Assembly (NCBI GenBank): GCA_902500705.1
Contig: CABVRR010000003.1
Location: 45,258-93,730 of the forward strand
Direction: 5' to 3'
Length of the DNA: 48,473 nt
Source of the DNA: an uncultured Nitrospira sp.
GTDB taxonomy: Bacteria; Nitrospirota; Nitrospiria; Nitrospirales; Nitrospiraceae
The notes under the pieces are model-generated. The model saw only the letters and a program-made list of their open reading frames with translations. It ran no database searches and had not been told where the DNA came from. This document shows positions 8,942-15,860 of this stretch, in pieces. The first letter of the stretch is position 1; each line of letters opens with the position of its first letter. The position numbers and the translations under genes are program-made.

Positions 8942-10543
8942 TCAATCCGGGACAAACCGATGCAGCTCAGGCTCAACGACTGAGACGAGCTGTCGGAGCC
9001 GTTGATCAACCAGCTCCTCGGTCTCATCGAATCCGACAACCGAAGAAAGACGAACAAGCGCCCCGTCGGTCCGCCCTCGTGCGACGGCATCCCAGAATAA
9101 ATAGAACTTCACGAGGTATTCATTGCGGAGGATCCGATCTCGTTGCTTAAACCAGTACCACACGATTTGCTTCTGGCTGCCCTTTTGAATCACGGCTCGA
9201 TTTATGGACACGGGTTGAACCATGCCGTCGCTGGCCGGAATATCGACCGCGTTCATAGATGCGATTTCCCATCCGCCACCCGGAAGGCAACTTTGTGGCG
9301 AGTGTGCCGACTGCCCCTTTCGTTGAGACCGGTAATACGCGACATAGAACGTGGCGGATTGCCCGCCAGGAGCGTGAAAATCGGCTAATACATAGTCGTC
9401 AAACCGAAGCGCATCCACATACTGTTTTTCGAGGGCAAGGGTGGTCCCTACCCATCCATCGAGCTGCATGGGAAAATCGATAAAGGCCGCGCGGGGCGGC
9501 GCAAGCTCCGTGCGCTCCGTGATATACGTTGAGGCGAACGCCACCGGGACGAGCAACGCTACACTGCAGAAATATGCGGTCGGTAGACCGGTAGAGGGCA
9601 CGGAAGAAACCGGCAATCGATCATTCCAAACAAACCCTTCAAAAAGTGACGTCTTCTCGTTGATCGGCCGTATGCCGGCCAACAACCACATCTCCAGAAT
9701 CAAGAGGCCTAAACTCGCCATGAATAACACTGCGCCTTCGAAGAGATGTGAAAATCCTTCCGCAGCCCCTTGCCCGTTCCACTCGACTAACACACCGATC
9801 ACGCCGATACGAAATCCATTGATAAAAATCGAGATGGGAACCGCCGAAAGAACCAGGACGACACGCTTCCACATCCGGTCTTTGAACAGGTAGGCACACA
9901 GCAACGCCAGGGAGGTCAAGGGGAAGAGATACCGGATTCCGCTGCAAGCCTCGACCACTTGAAGCTGTACCGGCCCCAGATCAATGACGTTTCCTTCTCG
10001 AAAGGCGGTCACCCCGATCACCTGGAGACAACCGACGCCCAATGCCGAAGACCACAGTTGGAGCTTGCTGGATAAGCCGGCATAGAGAAAGTCCGGTAAT
10101 GGAATGGCGGTCAAGAGATAGGCCAGTGGAAACGTCATCGCACGCGCAGCGCGGAGGCCGATCCCGCCGATGACGAGTCCCACCAATACGATCCAGAGCG
10201 AGAGATGTTGCACGACATACAATGTCGCCAGTTCACCAACACCATAGAGGAGAAGACCTACCGAGACGATCGCCAGCCCCCACCAGGAGTTTTCAATGCC
10301 GACCGCCGCGATGCGATGCCGCGCCTGCCAGACTAAAAATAGGCTGACCAGTGGGACAAGCATTCCGTGGCTATAGTCATCGCTGCTGATCCACCGATTG
10401 AATAAATAGGCAAGACTCTCTGCGTACAAATAGCCGAGCAAAGCCGTGGCCAGGAGTAGGCTCAAGCGGAGTACAAGCGTGCGACTCATCATGACATACG
10501 AATGTGAAGGGGCGTCGGGAGCTGAACGACTCGTGACAGACAT
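8942..10543 (-). CDS. xrtA: Exosortase A fused to an EpsI domain
   Basis: 533 residues. Residues 1 to about 300 are the polytopic exosortase with the three catalytic residues of the family in context: Cys200 in VEACSGIRYLFPL, Arg245 in FINGFRIGVIG, and His266 in GFSHLFEGAVLF. These proteins are membrane transpeptidase-like proteases that process C-terminal PEP-CTERM tails. Residues from about 320 form an EpsI domain (LDGWVGTTLALEKQYVDAL, then the SPQSCLPGGGWEI motif). The fusion of both in one chain is typical of exosortase A. The likely substrates are encoded just upstream on the same strand (10756-12722). The ATG at 10541-10543 has a weak ribosome binding site; tandem ATGs at residues 18-19 are alternatives. 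It probably heads the operon that runs toward base 1. Confidence 0.93.
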   Translation of the reverse strand: MSVTSRSAPDAPSHSYVMMSRTLVLRLSLLLATALLGYLYAESLAYLFNRWISSDDYSHGMLVPLVSLFLVWQARHRIAAVGIENSWWGLAIVSVGLLLYGVGELATLYVVQHLSLWIVLVGLVIGGIGLRAARAMTFPLAYLLTAIPLPDFLYAGLSSKLQLWSSALGVGCLQVIGVTAFREGNVIDLGPVQLQVVEACSGIRYLFPLTSLALLCAYLFKDRMWKRVVLVLSAVPISIFINGFRIGVIGVLVEWNGQGAAEGFSHLFEGAVLFMASLGLLILEMWLLAGIRPINEKTSLFEGFVWNDRLPVSSVPSTGLPTAYFCSVALLVPVAFASTYITERTELAPPRAAFIDFPMQLDGWVGTTLALEKQYVDALRFDDYVLADFHAPGGQSATFYVAYYRSQRKGQSAHSPQSCLPGGGWEIASMNAVDIPASDGMVQPVSINRAVIQKGSQKQIVWYWFKQRDRILRNEYLVKFYLFWDAVARGRTDGALVRLSSVVGFDETEELVDQRLRQLVSVVEPELHRFVPD

Positions 10544-10690
10544 CTACATGCCGGATGATCAGTACAACCTACGTCTTACACCCTCGATTCGGCGACACCG
10601 TAAAAAACCCAATACGCCACGTGGCAACGGAAGTATTGGACGCTGTAACCACAGTCTTTCACAGCATCTAATCGTGTGCAAGATTCGTCG

Positions 10691-10731
10691 CAAAAATGAA
10701 ACGGGGGTGATACCTACACGAGGCATCCCCC
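10691..10731 (-). terminator. Rho-independent terminator after the first VPLPA-CTERM gene
   Basis: On the minus strand a GGGGG-AUGCCU arm pairs with AGGUAU-CA-CCCCC, with a 2-base bulge and one G-U pair. A U-rich tail GTTTCATTTTT follows. It begins about 25 bases after the stop of the 10756-11433 gene and separates that gene from the exosortase operon. Confidence 0.65.
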
Positions 10732-10755
10732 CCGACCGATAAAAACTGGTGTGGC

Positions 10756-11433
10756 CTACGCCTGAGGTAATCGGATGTTTCGCAACCCGCCAGCACCCAA
10801 ACCGATCAGCGCGACAAGACCAACACCGAAAAGAACCACGGCAGCCGGCAATGGAACTACCGTGATCGATGAAAGATCTCCTGAAACTGTTCTTGGCACT
10901 CCCCCCCCTGGGCTAAACGTCAGACGCCAAGTCGTCTCATTGGTAAACGCATCAATACTTGGAGGTAAGCTCCCTGGCAAGTGGTCGTTGTTAAAAATGG
11001 TATTGGGACCTCCAAGACGAATATCAAAGAGGTTGGGGAGGAACGTGTTAACTAGGTTGCCGTTTAGGTCAACCGCGTCTACATAGAACCTATCTCCACC
11101 AGATACGTTTCGAATTTCAACCAGATTAGATGTACTCGGACCAAATGTGGCTGTATATCCACCAACAGTAACCGCAAAGCTTTGGATTGAGTAGGTTCCT
11201 CGGTTGTTATTTGGGGTGGTTGTATCCTGCGTGTTCACAGTCATCACACCAGACATCATGGACGAAGTTGTAAATGGTTGTGTCGATGACTGCAATTGAC
11301 GACCGACGTGATCCACATCTCCAGAAAAGTGATACGTAATAGTCGCTGCCATAGCTGGAATCGTTGCAAAGCTCCCCACCAGCAGCCCAACTATCAGGGC
11401 AAGACGTTGTGGCGCGTGAATGAACTTCTTCAT
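10756..11433 (-). CDS. VPLPA-CTERM (PEP-CTERM-like) sorting-signal surface protein 1
   Basis: 225 residues: a Sec signal peptide (residues 1 to about 29, ending IPAMA), a beta-rich domain rich in Thr, Ser, Asn and Gly, and a C-terminal sorting tail. The tail is VVPLPAAVVLFGVGL, the rest of a hydrophobic helix, then the basic end GGLRNIRLPQA. This is the layout of exosortase substrates, with PLPA in place of the canonical Pro-Glu-Pro. No cysteine is present. It should be exported, cut near the tail by the exosortase encoded next door, and released or anchored in the extracellular matrix. The chosen ATG (11431-11433) has an excellent AGGAGG site 4 bases before it; the open frame extends 29 codons further upstream but those codons do not look like coding sequence. 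It is a paralogue of the 12036-12722 product. Confidence 0.88.
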   Translation of the reverse strand: MKKFIHAPQRLALIVGLLVGSFATIPAMAATITYHFSGDVDHVGRQLQSSTQPFTTSSMMSGVMTVNTQDTTTPNNNRGTYSIQSFAVTVGGYTATFGPSTSNLVEIRNVSGGDRFYVDAVDLNGNLVNTFLPNLFDIRLGGPNTIFNNDHLPGSLPPSIDAFTNETTWRLTFSPGGGVPRTVSGDLSSITVVPLPAAVVLFGVGLVALIGLGAGGLRNIRLPQA

Positions 11434-11970
11434 GAATCCTCCTCTTAATGTTTGGAGCGTATAGCTCTCGATCGTGAGCAAACATTCATTTATGTTGGAA
11501 AAATTTAGATCAGCTTTCACGAGCCAGCACGGGCGCGATTCTAATACTCAGATCACTTCAGGCCTTGCCTCGCACGGTCGCAGCGATGCACGCGCTGGCT
11601 CTTCCACTGACACTAACCACACATAAACCGTACATACGTAGCTATACTTTATGTACTCCAACTCTACGTACTTACCCACTCATCTTTTTATGCCTAAGTG
11701 CATACGGCCTTGTCAAGAACATTTGAGGAGTATATTCCATCTGTACGTGGGAACACTTATCTAACAACCGCTTAGAGCGGTGTTTCAATTGAAAGAAAAA
11801 TGTGGAAGACGCTCGATGTTCGTCGCTTGTGCAGCTGAACGACTCAGAATCAAAGTTGAACGATGGGACGATATTGATAGGCGGTAACGCGAGAGACGGC
11901 GTGAACTGTCAACCAACAGTACTGCTATCTTCAATCGGTTGATACATCGAGTAGCGGGACATTGCTCTCT
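11434..11970. other. Intergenic DNA upstream of the first VPLPA-CTERM gene
   Basis: No gene is visible in this stretch. It should carry the promoter for the minus-strand gene that begins at 11433. A sigma-54-like motif at 11512-11526 (TGGCTCGTGAAAGCT on the minus strand) has GG and GC separated by 9 rather than 10 bases, so it is not called. An 8-base inverted repeat (11521-11528 and 11594-11601) and several TACGTA-like words are present without a clear meaning. Confidence 0.5.
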
Positions 11971-12016
11971 AAAAGTAGGATGGGGCTGACACCTCGTGGA
12001 GGTGCCAGCCCCATCC
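11971..12016 (-). terminator. Strong hairpin terminator after the second VPLPA-CTERM gene
   Basis: The plus-strand arms GGATGGGGCTGACACCTC and GAGGTGCCAGCCCCATCC pair over 18 positions with a single mismatch and a 3-base loop (11978-12016). On the minus strand the stem is followed by TACTTTT. It lies 19 bases after the stop of the 12036-12722 gene. Confidence 0.8.
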
Positions 12017-12035
12017 CCTAACCGCTATGCCTTCA

Positions 12036-12722
12036 TCACGCCTGGGATCCACGAAGATTTCGTAATCCTCCGGCCCCGAGCCCGACAAGCGACACAAGAC
12101 CAATCCCGAACAGAACCACTGCCGCTGGCAAGGGCACAGCCGTCAATGTCATATGTGCCAGGGAACCAATGACATAGTTCCCAGTACCGCTGAAGTCTAA
12201 CCGCCACTGATTGCTGGCAAACGAACTGAGACTTGGCGGAGTGGTTGGGAGGTTATGGTCGTTGAACACATTCCCGCTTGGATCATTAAGTCCAAAGAAA
12301 AAACTCACAGGGGACACTCCATTGATAACAGAACCTCCTACAGTAGACAAAGCCATGAAATTGTCGGCTCCTCCGAGCGAAGGGCTGTTCAGAACACCCA
12401 TAGCATTGAAGCCTGGAGCGTATGAGGCAACCGAGACATTATTAATCTTCACGGTGAGTCCTGTGATTGATCCCAGATAGAATTCCGTGCCAGGGAAAAC
12501 CGGGAAAGAGGTCGATGGCGCTGCTGAATCAAATGTGATATCCCCTGACATTGTTCCAGAACCTAGGGTCGGGAACAGCACCCCTCCAACCTCACCGATT
12601 GATCCGTCAAACGAAAATTTGACAAGCGAAGCCTCCGACGGTCCGGCAACTGAAAGAAGGGCGCTGATGGCCATCGCTGAAACCACTAATCTTTTCCCGA
12701 AGAACCGCTTCATCATTTGCAT
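12036..12722 (-). CDS. VPLPA-CTERM (PEP-CTERM-like) sorting-signal surface protein 2
   Basis: 228 residues with a signal peptide (RLVVSAMAISALLSVAGPSEA), a beta-rich secreted domain without cysteine, and a sorting tail AVPLPAAVVLFGIGL followed by GAGGLRNLRGSQA. Shared landmarks with the 10756-11433 product include MSG early in the domain, a HLP/NLP-x-PPS segment followed by WRL-x-FS near the C-terminus, and an almost identical tail, so the two are diverged duplicates. The start is placed at ATG 12720-12722 (MQMMKRFF) because AGGAG lies 7 bases before it; ATGs 6 and 9 bases later are possible. It has its own terminator downstream and a sigma-54 type promoter upstream. It probably serves as an exosortase substrate and matrix or adhesin protein; no enzymatic motif was seen. 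Confidence 0.88.
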   Translation of the reverse strand: MQMMKRFFGKRLVVSAMAISALLSVAGPSEASLVKFSFDGSIGEVGGVLFPTLGSGTMSGDITFDSAAPSTSFPVFPGTEFYLGSITGLTVKINNVSVASYAPGFNAMGVLNSPSLGGADNFMALSTVGGSVINGVSPVSFFFGLNDPSGNVFNDHNLPTTPPSLSSFASNQWRLDFSGTGNYVIGSLAHMTLTAVPLPAAVVLFGIGLVSLVGLGAGGLRNLRGSQA

Positions 12723-12780
12723 ATCACCGCTCCTGCTAGAGATTGGGCCATAAGAAACACCTGTAGGTGGATTCAGCATG

Positions 12781-12798
12781 AAGCAAATCCCAGGCCAC
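12781..12798 (-). promoter_or_regulatory. Sigma-54 (RpoN) type promoter for the second VPLPA-CTERM gene
   Basis: The minus strand reads TGGCCTGGGATTTGCT (12797 down to 12782). The -24 GG and -12 GC are exactly 10 bases apart, and the TGG-N(9)-TTGCT pattern fits the RpoN consensus well. The predicted start near 12771 would leave a leader of about 50 bases ending in the AGGAG site. RpoN-dependent control of PEP-CTERM genes through the PrsK/PrsR two-component pair is known for the wider system; no such regulator is inside this window. Confidence 0.65.
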
Positions 12799-13315
12799 TC
12801 ATAGCAGTCTCTATGTCAGGGAAAACTAACGCGGATAATCAATGCATTTCAGCGCAATTGTGTACATTTTCATGCGAGGATGTTCAATTTTGTCAAGTCC
12901 GATGCGGAACCGCTTTCACAGCTCTGACGCCACTCGGCAAAAACTTCCCACCTCTGTTTCTGTTAATATCGTCGCAATGCGCTCTCATCTCCACAGAACA
13001 GCGCACTGGTGGATTGGAACAACCAGTTGATCGTGTGCCAATTACTCTGCCATGTTGAGGCGTCAATATCTAATCGCAGCGTGGCAACTGAATGACACTC
13101 ACCGTCAGCCTCAGAATTTACTCGAATGCTACCCAACTCACATGATTTGGCCATAACACAAACTCTCAAGGTCAATTACACCTCCGTCACAACACACCAC
13201 CGGAACCTGCAGATCAACCTAATTACCTAGACCAGCACGGCTATGCACCTTGTCTCCTCTCAAATCTAGGACACGGCAAAGATCGAAAAGCTATAAACCT
13301 TCCCGCATTCACAGC
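12799..13315. other. Divergent intergenic region
   Basis: No convincing gene lies between the start of the second VPLPA-CTERM gene and the promoter of the Tat-exported protein. The short open frames here lack ribosome binding sites and protein-like composition. The region may hold activator sites for the RpoN promoter, but I could not identify a clear palindrome. Confidence 0.5.
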
Positions 13316-13344
13316 TTGACTTCACAGAAAAGCCCACTTATATT
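13316..13344 (+). promoter_or_regulatory. Sigma-70 type promoter for the dimethylformamidase-like gene
   Basis: TTGACT (13316-13321) is separated by exactly 17 bases from TATATT (13339-13344), and a very AT-rich stretch follows (about 13345-13420). The predicted leader is about 120 bases, ending in AAGGAG before the GTG start at 13472. Confidence 0.6.
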
Positions 13345-13471
13345 GCCGAGAGTTTTTAATTATATTAAATAACTTAATTTTTTATACCATATGTATATTT
13401 ACCAAACTTTTCTAGCAATGATCCGCCCCTCATCACTGCATCTTGAAAATCACAAATAAGGAGAACGTCTC

Positions 13472-15016
13472 GTGTTGAATACCCTTCGGCTCGGACGCCG
13501 CACCTTTTTGAAGGCTGTCGGCATGACCATCCCCGCGTTGGCGATTTCCCCATTGAACAGCCTAGCCAATCATTGGCGGAGCAATCCCATCGTCGATGAA
13601 AATAGAAAGCCCGGCACGACTGATTGGCAGATCAGTAATTCCGCGACGAATCGAGAGATCGAAGGCTATGCGTCATGGACCAGCATCGATCGTGGAGACT
13701 CGATTCAAATCTTTGTGAATACGGCCGAGCCGTCTTACACGCTCGAGGTGTTTCGACTTGGGTGGTATGGAGGGACCGGTGGTCGGCGTGTATTCGGCCC
13801 CATCACGCTCGCGGGGACGAACCAAGTCATTCCCGTTCCCGATCCCGAGACTGGACTCATCGAATGCACCTGGATCAATCCGTTCACTCTCCGCACCGGC
13901 AGGAACTGGACGACAGGCGTCTACCTTGTCAAGCTCACCGCCGGCACAAGCAACAATCAGAGCTATGTTTCGTTTACGCTGCGTGATGACGACAGCCGTT
14001 CACAGTTGTTGTTTCAGAATAGCGTGACGACCTACCAGGCGTATAACGCATGGGGCGGGAAGTCACTGTATACGTACAACAGCAGGGATAACATCTCAGC
14101 CGTCAAGGTATCCTTCGATCGTCCTTACGACACCGGGGACGGTGCAGGCGACCTCTTCGCCTGGGAGTTGAGCATGCTACGTTTTCTCGAGCGCGAGGGC
14201 TACGACGTCGCCTATTGCACGAACATCACAACGCACCAATCCTCTTCCGTGTTGACTCGTCATAGAGCGTTTCTCTCGGTCGGTCACGATGAGTACTGGT
14301 CTTCAGAAATGCGCCGGAACGTTACTCTCGCTCGTGATCAAGGTATTCATCTAGCCTTCTTCGGGGCCAACAACTGTTATTGGCAGATTCGCCTAGAACC
14401 AAGCTCTCAGTCGGGCCAATCTCGACGTACCATTGTCTGCTACAAAAACCTATTTCAAGAAGATCCGCTGTTTGGAGTCGACAACTCTCGAGTCACAACG
14501 CTGTGGCGAAGCGATCTCGTGAATCAACCCGAAGAACAACTCATTGGGGTCCAGTATGAGTTCTACCCGGTCAATGCTGACCTTGTAGTCTATAACGACA
14601 CACACTGGGTTTTTGAAGGAACCGGCCTCGGCAAGGGCGACCATCTCCCCGGCTTACTTGGCCATGAAGCGGATCGTAGCTTCGGTCGTGGCCCTGCAAA
14701 CTTGATTCGGCTTTGCTACTCACCCATCGTCCCCGGTGCAGAGTTGAGGTCAGCTCCTAACGAGAACCGCATCTCCGGCAGGAGGATAAGGACCAGTGAT
14801 GAGCAACAACGATTTATCCGAGAAGAACAGGTCGCCGCAGATGCGGGATTTTCTGAGATGACGATCTATACGGCACGCAGCGGTGCGTTGGTCTTTGCCA
14901 CGGGCAGTCTGCAGTTCAACTGGGGCTTAGATAACGGTACGAATTCTTCGCGTACGCCGCTTGTCAATCCAGCTGCGCAGCGAATGGTGCGCAACTTGTT
15001 TAGGCGATTTGACTAG
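13472..15016 (+). CDS. Tat-exported N,N-dimethylformamidase large-subunit-like protein
   Basis: 514 residues. The N-terminus GRRTFLKAVGMTIPALAI is a twin-arginine signal, implying export of a folded, cofactor-bearing protein. An immunoglobulin-like N-terminal region (about 50-180, GYASWTSIDRGDSIQIFV) precedes a domain resembling the DMFase beta/large subunit, with TYQAYNAWGG (about 187-196) and SVGHDEYW (about 269-276). DMFase uses a mononuclear iron held by two tyrosines and one carboxylate. Candidate ligands here are Glu274 and tyrosines near 191 and 244-248, but this mapping is inferred. Starts GTG-TTG after AAGGAG with 8-base spacing. It is monocistronic and the only plus-strand gene inside the exopolysaccharide region. 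Substrate is unknown; an amide bond in an N-acylated sugar polymer is one possibility. Confidence 0.75.
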   Translation: MLNTLRLGRRTFLKAVGMTIPALAISPLNSLANHWRSNPIVDENRKPGTTDWQISNSATNREIEGYASWTSIDRGDSIQIFVNTAEPSYTLEVFRLGWYGGTGGRRVFGPITLAGTNQVIPVPDPETGLIECTWINPFTLRTGRNWTTGVYLVKLTAGTSNNQSYVSFTLRDDDSRSQLLFQNSVTTYQAYNAWGGKSLYTYNSRDNISAVKVSFDRPYDTGDGAGDLFAWELSMLRFLEREGYDVAYCTNITTHQSSSVLTRHRAFLSVGHDEYWSSEMRRNVTLARDQGIHLAFFGANNCYWQIRLEPSSQSGQSRRTIVCYKNLFQEDPLFGVDNSRVTTLWRSDLVNQPEEQLIGVQYEFYPVNADLVVYNDTHWVFEGTGLGKGDHLPGLLGHEADRSFGRGPANLIRLCYSPIVPGAELRSAPNENRISGRRIRTSDEQQRFIREEQVAADAGFSEMTIYTARSGALVFATGSLQFNWGLDNGTNSSRTPLVNPAAQRMVRNLFRRFD

Positions 15017-15073
15017 AGTTGTCGCTCAGATGAAATTGAGCACAAATAGTCCATAGCTACATCACACAAGCAT

Positions 15074-15106
15074 GGATGCCGTGGTCTAGCGTAATCCATG
15101 GCATCC
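15074..15106. terminator. Hairpin between convergent genes, possible bidirectional terminator
   Basis: GGATGCCGTGG and CCATGGCATCC form an 11-base stem (one G-U pair on the plus strand) around an 11-base loop, 57 bases after the stop of the plus-strand gene and 19 bases beyond the stop of the minus-strand gene. Neither side has a good U-run, so termination is plausible rather than shown. Confidence 0.4.
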
Positions 15107-15125
15107 ACACGCTGTCAAAACATAT

Positions 15126-15860
15126 TCAACCGAGGAGTCGCTTACGCAGCACACGAAAGGCAAAAATAGGAAGGGCGGTTTGCCGAAAAATTCGGTCAGG
15201 CTGTGCCATTAACCGATAGAACCATTCGAGATGCAGCGCTCTGAAGGCAAGCGGAGCACGTTTCACACGACCAGCAATAACGTCAAATGTTCCACCAACC
15301 CCTTGACACACCTTGATATTCAGTGAGGGCAAGTACTGAGTCATCCACAATTCCTGTTTGGGACTTCCCAATGCGATAAAAAGCAGATCTGCCTCAGTCT
15401 GATTGATCGCCATAACGACAGACTGCATCTCTTCTTCATTCACATACCCATGCTGGGCCCCGACGATATTGAGGCCAGGATATCGGTGTACCAAGACCTT
15501 CTCCGTCTGTACTATCACCTCTTGGCTCCCGCCAAAAAGGAACACCTTATAGCCTTTCTTACTCGCCTGCTCACACAGTTTTGGCATCAATTCAGAGCCA
15601 GGAACCCTTTCAAGTTGCCCTAACCCAAGTAACCTCACAGCAAAGACAACCCCAATTCCGTCCGGAATGAGGAGTCCAGCCTGCTGAAGGTGCTTCAGCA
15701 ACTCAGCATCTTGTTCGGCTTTTATGACCTTTTCAGGATTAACTGCAATCACACTGCGCGACTGGCCTGAGACGATCGCGGCCTCTACCCATTGAACAGC
15801 CTGATCCATCGTGACACAGTCCACTGGGACTCCAAGGATTTCAATACGTGCAGGCTCCAT
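15126..15860 (-). CDS. WecG/TagA/CpsF family glycosyltransferase (GT26)
   Basis: A 244-residue, probably membrane-associated enzyme that adds the second sugar to a polyprenyl-linked sugar. The family pattern is clear: VNPEKVIKAEQDAEL, LLIPDGIGVVFAVRLLG, KVFLFGGSQEV, and the ALGSPKQELWM then GVGGTFDVIAGRVKRAP segment. The C-terminal LEWFYRLMAQPDRIFR is the typical membrane-binding end. Its start overlaps the end of the heparinase-like gene by 20 bases, so the two are translationally linked. It probably acts right after the MraY/WecA-type initiating transferase encoded at 7135-8778. Confidence 0.92.
   Translation of the reverse strand: MEPARIEILGVPVDCVTMDQAVQWVEAAIVSGQSRSVIAVNPEKVIKAEQDAELLKHLQQAGLLIPDGIGVVFAVRLLGLGQLERVPGSELMPKLCEQASKKGYKVFLFGGSQEVIVQTEKVLVHRYPGLNIVGAQHGYVNEEEMQSVVMAINQTEADLLFIALGSPKQELWMTQYLPSLNIKVCQGVGGTFDVIAGRVKRAPLAFRALHLEWFYRLMAQPDRIFRQTALPIFAFRVLRKRLLG

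Noticed and set aside
11512..11526. Sigma-54-like motif before the first VPLPA-CTERM gene
   Set aside because: GG and GC are 9 bases apart instead of 10, so RpoN use is doubtful.
11521..11601. 8-base inverted repeat GAGCCAGC/GCTGGCTC
   Set aside because: Arms are 65 bases apart and short; chance cannot be excluded.
13345..13430. Very AT-rich tract considered as a replication or integration site
   Set aside because: No iterons, DnaA boxes or attachment repeats; better explained as the region downstream of the sigma-70 promoter.
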